Assembly (NCBI GenBank): GCA_021521415.1
Contig: JAIQDT010003022.1
Span: forward strand, 82,592 to 146,591
From: Bidens hawaiensis
Taxonomy: Eukaryota > Streptophyta > Magnoliopsida > Asterales > Asteraceae
Length of the DNA: 64,000 nucleotides
Direction of reading: 5' to 3'
Within the stretch, counting starts at the first letter, position 1, and the number at the start of each line of letters is the position of its first letter. The notes under the pieces were generated by a model that was given only the letters and a program-made list of their open reading frames with translations, made no database searches and was not told where the DNA came from. Of this stretch, positions 23,627-35,076 are shown in pieces. The position numbers and the translations under genes were made by a program.

Positions 23627-24686
23627 CCTCATATTATCCAAATTATTGTTATTTATTTGTTGTTTTGTATACAAGATCGTGGCTTTTCTTATTATATACA
23701 TATTGTTCAAATCTATGAATTTTCTCACCGACCTTTGTCTTGGTATACTTTATTTTATGAAATGTTGTAGGTTTGCATCTAGGTTGATTATGGAGCTTGT
23801 GGAGAAGAACGTCACAAATACCTTTTGGATATTAGCAAAATGTACAATATATAATTTGCTATGTTTTGTTGTATTTGTATTATGAATATTCGTTATGTGA
23901 CAATTTCGATGTTGTGAAATGAAATGAGTTTATTAAATATCGTCGCTTTAAATAGTGTCATGTGCTTATGGGCAATCGTTACACCTCGGCATGTTCCGCC
24001 GCCTTTGGTCAGTGTGTGACAGATTGGTATCAGAGCCATGACAATAAGATAGGTGGTTAGATGTAACGACCTAGAATTGTTATGCTTAGGGTCCTATACG
24101 TGTGCTTATACGTGTTTACTCTATTTTTAATTGTTCATATCGCATGTTATTTATAACTTGTTTAAAATTCACCAATATCCTAAATGTTCACATACACACA
24201 CTTACATAATATTTCCAAGGTATCCTTACCTTAAAACACAAAAAGTAGTTTTCATTGTGTTTTATGGATTACAAGATAAAATTGGATCCCGTTGTTTCAA
24301 ATCCCTTAAAGGTTGTGTTTATATTGGGTTTGTAGCCAGCATAGAAAACGAGACATTATAAAATGACAATTTGACAAAAATACTTGAGTCTTAAACCACA
24401 AACGTTATTGTATACTTTACTTAAATAAATGCTCAATTTGGTGTTCTGTGCTTACATGATTGTATGCTTATGTGTTTACCGATTTTGGAGGGTTGAATCA
24501 TAAATCCGTGAACTATATGGAATTCTCTTATAGCACGGTGCCGTTAATGTATTTTTATTAACGACCTCATGAAAACCGAATCTATTTGGTATTCTCTTAT
24601 ACACGGTGCCACTATTGGTATTCTCTTATAGACGGTGCCGCTATTGTATTCTTATTAGCGACCTCATATTATCCAAACTAAAATGG
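23627..24686 (+). mobile_element. LTR tail, primer site and LTR middle fragment at 5' end of G
   Basis: Nearly identical to 18484-19505 of insertion N. It contains the last 395 bp of an LTR (to GTGTGACA, 24021), TGGTATCAGAGC at 24025, about 350 bp of interior, then a middle piece of LTR starting TTGAGTCTTAAACC. The interior-to-LTR joint is the same as in N. A short tandem duplication (TTGGTATTCTCTTATA) is present only here at about 24580-24640. Confidence 0.8.
24025..24036 (+). other. Primer binding site, element G side
   Basis: TGGTATCAGAGC, three bases after the LTR end at 24021. Confidence 0.85.
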
Positions 24687-25060
24687 AAACAAAAGGATAT
24701 TGGTGATAAACAAAAGGATATTGCGGTGGTTCGTACACATGTTTAGACTCCAATATGTTGTTTTATCTAATAATTTAGTGTTGGAATATCAAGTCATGGT
24801 GGTTCATGCACGATTTTTCCGACTCTATAAATCTTAAAATCTAAAATTTTCAAGCTTTAACCATCTCAAAATCTTTTATATTTGTTTTCGGTTTTGTTAT
24901 TTATAAACAAAGTTTTATTTATTTTATCTAACACTAACATATTCTCCATACTAACTCTAGGATTCACAATCACAAAAAAATTTGAAATCTTATTTTATAC
25001 ACCCTCGTATTCATTTCTTTTTACCCAAAACCTATCCCATTTTCTTTATAATCTTTTAGC
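24687..25060 (+). other. Leader of element G
   Basis: AT-rich interval before gag, starting with a repeated AACAAAAGGATATTG. No ORF or RNA structure stands out. Confidence 0.5.
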
Positions 25061-26240
25061 ATGCCTCAAGTTAGCTGTCATCCACGCAAGAACTCCAACC
25101 GAAGTATGGCTGCTTTCGTCGTCAAGCAAATGGCCGCGGTGATTCCCGAACTTATAACCCGAATCCAAGCTACCCAACCCGCACCCGTTGTTGCACTTGT
25201 TGAACCCAAACCCGCATCTTACTTTTACAAGCAATTTACTAGTTCCAACCCGTTCGAGTTCCTTGAAACCAATTGTGCGACTACCTTGTTGCAATGGTTC
25301 GAATCGACCGAGAGTGTGTTCAAACACAGCGAATGCTCCGTCGCGAAAAAGACAAATTTCACGTCAAACATGTTTAGACAAACCTCTCTAACATGGTGGG
25401 TTAGTGTTATGCACCTCCAAGGTTCGGAAACGGCTATGGCTCTTCCATGGTCTGATCTAAAGGCACTCATGATGAAGAAATTTTGTCAAAAACAAGAGCT
25501 CCAAAAGCTTGAGGAAGAATTTTGGCACCTAAAACAAGAAAGTGGTGATAACGCCGCTTACTCACTCTGCTTCCATGAGTTGAGCATCCTTGTTCCTCAT
25601 TTGGTTACCCCAACCAAACGTGAAATTGATAAATACATTGGGGTTTACCGATGCAAATGCGTGACTCCGTCATGAGTAGCAAACCCGTGAATCTTGAGGA
25701 TGCCATCACTTTAGACGATGCGCTATCAGAAAATAATGTGAAGGCGGGTACTCTAACCCTCAAGAAACCGAGTGAGAAAGCCAAGTTTGAGCCAACATCT
25801 CAAGCCAAGTTTGAACCCGCACCACAAGCCATAAACTACTCTAACTCTTCCCGACACAACAACAACAACAAGAAACCCAAGACTAATTACCGAAACTTTT
25901 CCGTCACTCAACCCCAACCTCAACAACAAACCCAAGCTCCCCAAACCCGAAGACCCTACATCGGTACCATCCCACTTTGCAATAATTGCCAACGTCACCA
26001 TCCGTCACATTTTCCATGTCGCCAATGCACCATTTGTAACCGTTTTGGTCATCTCAATACCTCATGTCGATCCGCATAACCAACCCAAGCCAACCAACCT
26101 AGAACCACTCCCCAAAATGCCCAAAACTGTTATGCACCCTACCCACCAAACCAACCCCAACCACCCCGAGCTTGTTTCAATTGTGGAGATCCAAACCATT
26201 TCCGCAACAATTGCCCTCGCCTCACTTTTTCTAACCAAAA
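25061..26240 (+). pseudogene. Gag of gypsy element G
   Basis: Frame one (25061-25675) has the gag core: NPFEFLETNCATTLLQWFESTESVFKHSEC, TWWVSVM, and the EFWHLKQESGDNAAYS..F pattern typical of Ty3/gypsy gag. A frameshift near 25660 leads to 25651-26079 with a Q/P/N-rich linker and CTICNRFGHLNTSC; a further frame holds CFNCGDPNHFRNNC at about 26170. Nucleocapsid function is inferred from these CX2CX4HX4C knuckles. At least two frameshifts. Confidence 0.85.
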
Positions 26241-26409
26241 CATGACCGTACCCTACTACCAAATCCAAGCTTATCAAGTCCAAACCTATCAACCCCAACT
26301 TCCCCAAATCAATGCACCACTCATCCAACCCGTCCAAGCAATCCAAGCACCTCCTCCTCCTCCGCAAAAAGCACCTCAAGTCAACCATGGCAATCAAGGG
26401 TGAGCTTTC

Positions 26410-26830
26410 ATGATGAATGCGAATCAAGCTCAAGTGGCAAACGATGTCGTGAACGATATGTTTTTGGTGAACCATCATATGGCTTCTATTTTATTTGATT
26501 CTGGTGCCGATAGAAGTTTTATTTCTTTGAAATTTGAGTCGAAACTTGCTATGCCTCGAACTAAGCTTTCCCGACCCTTCTCCGTTGAAGTCGCCAATGG
26601 CAATTCCATTACCATCAACTCCGTCGTCCGCAATTGTACTCTCATCCTTGCTAATCATAAATTCTCCATCGATCTCATCCGCTGCAAATGGGAAGTTTCG
26701 ACGTCATAGTAGGCATGGATTGGTTATCTTTGCATCGTGCCGAAGTCGTTTGTTTCGATAAATTCATTCGTATTCCGCTAGTCAACGGTAAAATTCTTAA
26801 GGTCTTTGGAAACGCAACTTCTAGAAGACT
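26410..26830 (+). pseudogene. Aspartic protease of element G
   Basis: Retropepsin domain with ILFDSGADRSFIS as active site, followed by FSVEVANG and VVRNCTL. One frame change at about 26690 separates it from the MDWL-type end (VVGMDWLSLHRAE-like sequence near 26710). It would process the gag-pol polyprotein. Confidence 0.8.
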
Positions 26831-26900
26831 TAATCTTATGTCGTTCTCCTAATCGCAACAGTACTTACGCCAACAGTACATTCTGTTTCTAGCTCTCTCG

Positions 26901-27734
26901 GTGACAAAAGACAAAAAAGAAAGAAAAACCCAAAATAGTTCCAACGTTCGTGATTTCCCCGATGTCTTTGCCGACGATGTCACCGGCCTTCCAACCTTTC
27001 ATCCGATTGAATTCCGAATTGATCTTGTGCCTGACGCGATGCCCATGGCCAAGGCTCCTTACCGTTTAGCCCCGTCGGAAATGCAAGAACTATCAAACCA
27101 ACTCGAAGAACTTTCCAATAAAGGTTTCATTCGTCCTAGCTCTTCTCCTTGGGGAGCTCCCGTACTCTTCGTGAAAAAGAAGGATGGTTCGTTTCGTATG
27201 TGCATCGATTACCGAGAACTTAAAAAACTCACCATCAAAAGTCGATATCCCTTGCCACGTATCAACGACCTATTCGACCAACTTCAAGGCGCAACTTGTT
27301 TCTCCAAAATCGATCTTCGATCGGGTTATCATCAATTGCGTGTTCGCGAAGAAGACATTCCTAAAACCGCTTTTCGTACTCGATATGGACATTTCGAATT
27401 TTTGGTCATGAACCACGTTTTCAAACCATTCCTTGATAAATTTGTTATTGTCTTTATTGATGATATCGTTATCTTTTCTAAATCCAAATCCGAACATGAA
27501 CATCATTTGCGTTCCATTCTCGAGCTCCTGAGAAACAAAAAACTCTATGCCAAATTCTCCAAATGTGAATTTTGGCTCGAGGAAGTTCAATTTTTGGGAC
27601 ATATCGTAAACGACAAAGGTATTCATGTTGATCCCGCTAAAATTGTGGCCGTTAAGGATTTGAAAACTCCAACGACTCCCTCGGAAATTCGATCCTTCCT
27701 TGGTTTGGCCGGGTATTATCGACATTTCATTTGA
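26901..27734 (+). pseudogene. Reverse transcriptase of element G with core deletion
   Basis: Open from near 26901 (the first codons are vector-like K/R-rich and not conserved) to TGA at 27734. Has [24 protein letters not shown] fingers, [13 protein letters not shown], the catalytic [10 protein letters not shown] and EVQFLGHIV. Against element E, the stretch after YGHFEFLVM jumps directly to [11 protein letters not shown], losing [11 protein letters not shown] and neighbours (about 15 residues of the palm), in frame. An RT with this gap is unlikely to work. Confidence 0.85.
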
Positions 27735-28260
27735 AACTTTTCTAAGATTTCCTTGCCTCTTACCTCCCTCACTCATAAAAGGAAACCATTCGAATGGGGT
27801 TCAAAGCAAGAGGAAGCTTTTTGTGCTCTCAAGGACATGCTTTGAAATGCTCCTATTCTAACCCTTCACGATGGAAACGACGATTTCGTTGTATTTTGCG
27901 ATGCCTCTCATCAAGGTCTCGGTTGTGTTATCATGCAACGAGGTCAAGTCATCGCTTACGCATCAAGGCAACATAAGGTCAACAAGAAGAACTACACTAA
28001 TCACGATCTCGAACTTGGTGCCTCGTTTTCGCTCTCAAAATCTGGAGACATTACCTTTATGGTACGAAATGTGTGGTTTTTACCGATCATAAAAGCCTTC
28101 GTCATATTTTGACCAAAACGATCTCAACATGAGACAACGACGATGGGCCGAATTACTTTGTGATTACGATTTCGAGATTCGCTACCATCCTGGTAAAGCA
28201 CATGTTGTCGCCGATTCCCTAAGTCACAAGATTAATGTTAAATCCGTCCTGCTTTTAAGC
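27735..28260 (+). pseudogene. RNase H region of element G
   Basis: Multiple frames. [20 protein letters not shown] is recognisable around 27885-27945, then YASRQ, NHDLELG and a [17 protein letters not shown] end at about 28190-28220. At least four stops or frameshifts. Confidence 0.8.
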
Positions 28261-28261
28261 G

Positions 28262-29401
28262 TTGTTGTTCAAACTGACCTCCAAATTCGTATCTTCCAAG
28301 CTTAACATGCTTCCATTGAAGAAGGTAACATGTACGAAGAAATGTCATGTGGGGCCGAACATCAACTTGAAACTAAACCCGATGGTCTTTTTTACTTTCT
28401 CAATCGTTTGTGGGTTCCTAATCGCGTTGACCTTCGTACTTGTATTCTCGACGAAGCTCACAATTCGCGGATTCCGTTCATCCCGGTGCGGATAAGATGT
28501 ATTTTGATCTTCGTGCTACCTTTTGGTTGCCGGGTATGAAAAAGGACGTAGCGTTGTTTGTATTTAAATGTCTTACTTGCACAAAAGTCAAAGCCGAACA
28601 TCAAAGACCATTTGGTCTAATCGAGCAACCACCGATTCCCATTTGAAAATGGAAAAAAAATTGCTATGGACTTAATCACTAAATTAACCAATACCCAAAA
28701 AGGCAACGATTGTATTTGGGTGTTCATCGATCGTCTAACCAAATCTCCTCATTTCATTCCGATCCGCGAGAAGTATTCTGTCGAGAAGCTTACTCAAATC
28801 TATGTTCCGGAAATTGTGTGCCGACACGGTTTACCATTGACTATCATTTCTAATCGCGATACTCGTTTTACCTCCCATTTTTGGTGATCTCTTCAAGAAA
28901 TTTGGGAAATCATCTCGATCTTAGCACCGCTTATCATCCTCAAACGGACGGTCAATCAAAACCTACAATTCAAACACTTGAGGATATGCTACGAGCGTGT
29001 GTTCTTGATTTCGGTGGGAATTGGGATTCTCACATTTCGTTCATCGAGTTTTCATATAACAATAGCTATCATTTTATCATTGATATGACTCCTTTTCAAG
29101 CTCTTTACGTTCATAAATGTCGATCTCCGATTAGTTGGAACGAAATCGGTGAAGCTCAATTCACGGGACCCGAAATGGTCCAAGAAGCTACCGACGTGAT
29201 CGATCAAATCCGTAAAACTCTCCGAGCCGCTAGAAGTCGTCTAAAGAGTTACACCAACAAACGGTGAAAATCGAACGAATTTAATGTTGACGATCTTGTC
29301 CTTCTAAAAGTATCTCCTTGGAAGGGGCTAGTCCGTTTTGGAAAGAAGGGTAAGCTAGATCCTCGTTTCGTTGGTCCTTTCAAAATCCTTGAACGTGTTG
29401 G
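28262..29401 (+). pseudogene. Integrase of element G, first part
   Basis: H2C2 zinc-binding region with [14 protein letters not shown] (28440-28646); core with MDLITKL and [12 protein letters not shown] (28666-28887), a stop or frame change at 28887, then TAYHPQTDGQSKPTIQTLE. Element E has [11 protein letters not shown] here: the third catalytic acidic residue of the DDE triad reads K in this copy, so it is catalytically dead even ignoring stops. Continues to [10 protein letters not shown] and ERVGK at 29401, where a solo LTR interrupts it. Confidence 0.85.
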
Positions 29402-30160
29402 GAAGGTGTAACATTCGTTATTTTTGAAACCCGTAACCCGACCCGTTTAGTTTTTTCTTTTAATCTATTTAAATTTTAAAAGATATTTGTTTTATTATAA
29501 ATATATGTTACTTTTATTAAGTTTATCTACATTTAAAACATATCCAAAACTGAGGGGCCAATTCTGTCAAATTCCCAAACTCCCCTCTTGTCTTCCTTCA
29601 TTTTCACGTACCTGCAGCCCCCCCACCCCATTCACGATTTTGACAAAAGTCAAAACCCATCTAATCAGCCGATAATCGAGGGATTGATGATATTTCTGGT
29701 TCTCTAATTAACACGTAATCAATCTATATGGTAAGAGCGACTAATTAACAGCTAATTGACGTCTAATGATTCGAATATTCATTGAGAACGAACCGCGGAC
29801 CAATTGACTCATAAAACCCTATATAAACTCGTTTATTTTTCAATTAAACTCGTCCGCAGCTCACTCACGCTATCGCCAACCTTTACCCCATAACCAATTT
29901 GATTATCGTCACCTGTTGATATCTCGTTCAATCATCTCTTTCAGCCGGACATGTTCTGATCTGTTTAACCCCCTTTTGATCATCTTTCAAGGTAATGGAA
30001 TATATGGTTTATATCGCGATTATGTGTTGTACAAAAGCCCTAAGGCTAGTTTGATTAACATTAACAGATTTGGGGCAATTGAATCTGTTAGGGTTCTTAA
30101 TCAATCTGTTAATTTTGTTGTCTGTTTATATTAATTTAGTTTTGGTTTATGTTTCAAGTT

Positions 30161-30235
30161 GTTGGTTAGCCCAGCTGGTTAGAAACTTGTGTTGTAGGGT
30201 GGAGGACCCGGGTTCGATCCTCTGCAACACCAGTT
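30161..30235 (+). other. tRNA-like block (SINE head or tRNA relic)
   Basis: TTAGCCCAGCTGGTTAGA resembles a pol III A box and GGGTTCGATCC a B box, 30 bp apart, ended by CCA and then a T-rich run. Acceptor and T-stem pairing are poor and I find no proper anticodon arm, so it is not a working tRNA gene. Confidence 0.5.
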
Positions 30236-30425
30236 TTTCTTTTTCTTTTTTTATTTTCTTTGTTTTAGTTAAATTTTATTATTTTAAGATATAGATATAA
30301 TAAAAACTAATAGTTTTACACTTGTTTTAATGAACCGAACCCCCTTTAAACTCTTAAAGGGATTTTTCTTTGTAATTATATATCATTAATAAATTTTTAT
30401 CGTATCGATTTAAGAAAAATACCCA

Positions 30426-30427
<2 letters not shown>

Positions 30428-30460
<33 letters not shown>
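30428..30460. repeat. (TA)n microsatellite
   Basis: Sixteen or so TA units in the solo LTR. Confidence 0.95.
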
Positions 30461-30462
<2 letters not shown>

Positions 30463-31448
30463 AAAAGAGATAATTAAACTAAAAAAGAGTTTTACTTGTC
30501 TATACGGCTCGATTATAAACCGTCAAAAAAAACTCCATTAATAAATATAATCTAATCTTATTATTGAAATATTTTAGACTAATCATTTACGCGTTTATTT
30601 TTAACTCTTGTAAAATATAAAATATAGTTATCAATCCCCAAATCCGTTATAAACCCTTGTCATCGAGTCTTGTTCGGTTTATCGTTAGATCATTCATTTT
30701 TGTACCTTTAAAAATTAGGACATAACATCGAGACTTCTCGTGGAACTAACTAACGTGTTCGATTTAACCGCCTACCTGTTACCACCGTTATGTTATCGTC
30801 TATCAAATCCAAGGTGAGTTTACATATCCCCCTTTTTTCCATCTTTTATATTTTGAGGGTAGCATGTATACTTTATTTTACTTATTTTTATTTCACATCT
30901 ATTCAAAGCACAATTCAATATATGTTTATGTGTGATCATTGCATGCTCTATGATAATGTTCTATGTGCTTAATTGTTTATTTTATGTTTGGTGGTTGGTA
31001 TCTCATCCTCTTCTATCCTCATCTATTATGATCATACATTTACCCAAGTACGTTGATTTCGTATCAGTAAGAACGGGTCCACATCTATTTAGTTGTTTAC
31101 ATTTTCATAAAAATTGCAATACTCATCATTTACATATGAATTGTGATTTATCTATATAAAACTAAAACTCATGTATTCTCACCAACATTTGTGTTGACAA
31201 ACTCTATTTTTATACATGCTACAGGTACAAGTAATTTACATTGATCAATATTGAAGATATTAGTTTTTACCTTAGGATATTTATCCAAACAATAAATATG
31301 ATGTAATTGTTTTGATTATTATAACTGTGTACTTGTTTTGATATTAATGAATTAAATAATTATTGTCACTTTAATTAGTGTCTTTTGAGCTACTATCCAA
31401 TCAATACGTTACGCCCCGACATGTTCCACCTTTGGTCGGGGTGTGACA

Positions 31449-31767
31449 GAAGGTAGCTTATCGACTCGAACTACCACAAGAACTTGCTGGTGTTCATCCG
31501 ACATCTCATGTTTCGAACCTTAAAAAGTGCTTAGCCGAGGCTAATCTCCATATACCTCTTGACGAAGTGCATGTCGATGAGTCGATGATTATGGTTGAAC
31601 GACCCGTTGAGATCATGGATCGCAACGAGAAGAAAACCAAGCGTAGTCGTATTCGTTTAGTCAAAGTTCGATGGGAATCACAGCGCGGTGCAGAATTCAC
31701 TTCGGAACGAGAAGACGCAATGAAGGAGAAGTATCCACATTTGTTTGCATCGTCGTTTTCGTCTTAA
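31449..31767 (+). pseudogene. Integrase C-terminus of element G
   Basis: Continues the integrase after the solo LTR: YRLELPQELAGVH, LKKCLAEANL, MVERPVEIMD, and the chromodomain-like tail KVRWESQRGAEFTSER...YPHLFA, with a stop at 31765-31767. Element E ends with the same tail. Typical of Tekay-type chromoviruses. Confidence 0.85.
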
Positions 31768-32208
31768 TTTCGGGACAAAATTTTCTAAAGTAGTAGGTAC
31801 TGTGATATTCGTCAATTTCGGGTCTAGAATAGTATTCGCTTTGTAAACTTTTATCATGTAAACCGACCTGTTTTGTAAACCAACACTTTGGAAATAATTA
31901 AAATTATGGATGTTATGTTACAATATTGTTTTACACTTGTTGGGTCTTGAAAACATCCTTTTCGGTCTTTGAAACGTGTAAAAATAACTTAAAACGAACT
32001 ACAGGGGTCAAATATGCCATTTTGGGAAACTTGAAAAGCCTGGTAACCAACCCCATCGCGCTACATGATGGGGATACCACCCCTTGGTCGCGTATCACGA
32101 CGAGGGGACCTGCAGCAGCTGCATATTTTGTTGTTTTGTGTTAGTTTTTTACCCTTATCTCATGCAAACTCTTGATATAAACACCCATATTTGACCCAAC
32201 TCCTTCCC

Positions 32209-32222
32209 CTATATATACACCA
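32209..32222 (+). promoter_or_regulatory. TATA box of G LTR
   Basis: CCTATATATACACC followed by a CT-rich leader (CTCTCATTTCTCTCTC). Missing from the related LTR of insertion N. Confidence 0.6.
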
Positions 32223-32520
32223 CTATTCTCATCCATAATTCCCTGATACATCTCTCATTTCTCTCTCAAAACATCAAAGATTCAAAAGTTGTTTATTAGT
32301 TGTTCTTGAGTGTTTGACTTCTAAAAGTCAAACTGAGTTAAATCTTTCATTCTAATTTGTTTATCTAACCTTATTAATACTTGTTTATGGTGGCACAACA
32401 TATATAAAATATAATACCCCTTGTAACCTTTGGTAGTTACTTCTCCGGCTCCGGTTGGTGAGGTTTCGGACCTCGTAAGGCAAGGCTTCATGGAGAACTT
32501 CATGGAGAACTTCGTGTTCT

Positions 32521-32561
<41 letters not shown>
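32521..32561. repeat. (TA)n microsatellite
   Basis: About nineteen TA units in the G LTR. Confidence 0.95.
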
Positions 32562-32562
<1 letters not shown>

Positions 32563-33790
32563 TTATCTAAATTTATTATTTCTTACTAACTATGCTTAAC
32601 TTCTGCTCATTTTAGTTTGTTAGTCACATATACATGTCTTGGGTATGTGGAAACCATCTATGAACTTATTGTGAGATGGAAACCGAACCAAACCGAGCAT
32701 TTGTTAAAAAGACTTGTTGTTGACTTTTTATTTGTAGAACTTAAATATTTTCATTTGTACATTAATATACAAAGTCTATGATATATGGGTATGTGGAATC
32801 CATCTATGAACTTATTGTGAGATGGAAACCGATCCGATTTTTACTCGCTTAAGACACACAAGTGTGTTTTTAGCTATCTAGACTTGTATATTTCTTTAAA
32901 AATAGTTTACAAACTGATTTTAATTATTTTCTAAAGTACTTGGAAATGTTGGATCCAAGTTGGTCTCATAACATAGTTTGGACCGACAAAACCGAACACT
33001 CGCTTAACGTAGTTTTTTGGTTCTAAAACAATAGATCTACATACTTGGTTAAGTATTATTATATTTTAATGAGTTATCTCATAACAATTAATATTTTGGA
33101 AAGTTGACTTTCGGTTTGACCATTTGTCAAGACCTGAACCAACAACCCGAACACTCGTTAAAGACCCGTTTTATTATCTTTAGCCCAATGGAACTTGAAT
33201 TTTAGTATTTTTCCCACCTTATTACTTAATATTGGTTAAGTAAATATTAAGGTTAGATACTTTAACCCGGTTTCGAACAAACTTACATTTTAAAGGGTTA
33301 TTATTATAAATTCTTAAATAGTTACTTTTTAAACCTTGAACTTTAATTGTCTACTCTTTGCAACAATTAATTTATTTAAAAATCTTCAAGACAACCTTTC
33401 TAAATCCAAGACTTTCTTTTATTTTAGCTTCATACGTTAATCCCTTCGCTCTGGCAAATCTTCAATTTACCAACCTTTGAAGTTTATTACTTGAACTTGA
33501 GTACATTCATCCCCCGTTTTCTATCTTTTATTTTGGGGGTGACATTTCATACTTATTCAAATTAAATGCTTTATACTTGAGTCTTAAACCACAAACGTTA
33601 TTGTATACTTTACTTAAATAAATGCTCGATTTGGTGTTCTATGTTTACATGATTATATGCTTATGTGTTTACCGATTTTGGAGGGTTGAATCATAAATCC
33701 CTGAACTATATGGTATTCTCTTAAAGGACGGTGCCGTTAATGTATTCTTATTAACGACCTCATGAAACCCAAATCTGTCAAGTCCCTGAT

Positions 33791-34904
33791 TGTTGGTAGA
33801 TCGTTAACAAATTTGGTCATAACTCACACAATTAAGTGTTGACAAGAGAGTTAATGACGGGTTGCTATATTTAGTAAGAAAACCATTTGATAAAGGCAGA
33901 ATCAATAACAAACGATTTAGTTGCTGAACAGTTAATCAAAGATAACTAACACATCAGATTCACTCAAAAGATTTCCATTTATATAATATCAAATCATAAA
34001 AACGATAATCTATCTAGGGTTTCTTGATGTAAAGTTGTATCCGTACAATTCTAAGAATGGTTGTGTGTCACAAAATATTCTCTCTTAAATTCGTATACAG
34101 CCGCTCTCCTAGAGGTGTGCCCTAAATATTCATTTTATAGGCCTGACTCCTCTGGACAGCTGTCATTCCTTCTAGAAACCCTAAATATAACGTACATATT
34201 CATATTACATATCCAAAATTATCCTATGTGTAAAACAAGTCTTCCGGGTAGGCTTTGTAGAAGAAAACTTCTCCGAGTAGACTTTGTGCTCTGCCTTCCT
34301 TGTTAGACTCGGTAACCTTGAAGTGTGCCTAGGAATAGTTTTCCGGGTAGACTTTACTTGGAAGGAAGATAATCACCAAGAAGACTTCAATCTTCTTGAT
34401 TATATCAGACTTTGCCCGACATAATCCAACGAGCAACCTTGTTCTTCAATGGTCCCAACAACTCCTTGCTTGGAATAAGCTTATTAGCAAAGTGTGCTTG
34501 GGAGCGCTGTACCTTGCTTGAGTTGAACCCTACCCGATGTTACTTGAGATATTTTATTAAACATCAAGCTTACTCGGACCACTGTATTATTAAAGAATAC
34601 CTTGCCCGATCTTCCAGTCACTTGACTTCATGAGCTTGGTTAGCCAAGAGTTAACTCTGACATAAACCTTACTCGGATATGAAGAACAAACCCGCTTGAT
34701 ATAGTGAACCCTGCCCGGGTAAACACTAAAGAAGACTTCAAGAAGAAAACCTTGCCCGATAGGCAAAATATCATGCCCGGCTGAGTAAAACCTTGCTCGG
34801 ATGTCTCAGGTGTGCCCGGTTCCATACTTAACAATATTTCAGGAGGTTGAGAAGATTCTAGTCTTCCTTGTAGTTAGGTTGTTGGGTCAAATCTGGACTC
34901 AACA
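33791..34904 (-). mobile_element. 3' LTR of copia element C
   Basis: Edges TGTTGG and CTCAACA on the plus strand; polypurine tract (minus-strand ATGGGGAGAT) at 34914-34905. Close relative of LTR B. TATA box CCTATAAAAT on the minus strand at 34141-34132. The CTTGCCCGG motif array fills 34225-34830. The 14 bases to its left (33777-33790) belong neither to the G LTR nor obviously to C. Confidence 0.88.
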
Positions 34905-35076
34905 ATCTCCCCATAGATTGGAACACCTCAGCTGTCCCAAAACACCTCTATGGTTACTTACATATAGGTAAACTACACATCAAATCAAAAGTAACTTTTA
35001 CATATTCAAAAACATAAACAAATTACATAATCAAAGAGTGTCCGAAGACATTACAAAATAAAGCCTATTCTAAAGA

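Larger units (their letters stand above)
29407..31448 (+). mobile_element. Solo gypsy LTR inside element G integrase
   Basis: Starts TGTAACATTCG and ends GGTGTGACA, flanked by GAAGG at 29402-29406 and 31449-31453. Removing it restores the frame of the integrase end (RVGKV then AYRLELP). No internal region, so the element was lost by LTR-LTR recombination. Different family from the LTR of G although the last 40 bp are alike. TATA box CTATATAAAC at 29820-29829. Confidence 0.92.
31801..33776 (+). mobile_element. 3' LTR of element G, truncated
   Basis: Begins TGTGATATTCG and aligns with insertion N's LTR (16999 onward). It retains a 545-bp segment (about 32108-32652) that N lacks, containing the TATA box CCTATATATACACC (about 32209) and a pyrimidine-rich leader. 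A tandem duplication of about 148 bp (GGGTATGTGGAA...) lies at 32641-32830. Alignment with N ends at 33776; the last 400 bp are missing, displaced by element C. Confidence 0.85.

Noticed and set aside
30161..30235. Functional tRNA gene
   Set aside because: Acceptor and T-stem pairing are poor and no anticodon loop with U33 can be placed; kept only as a tRNA-like block.
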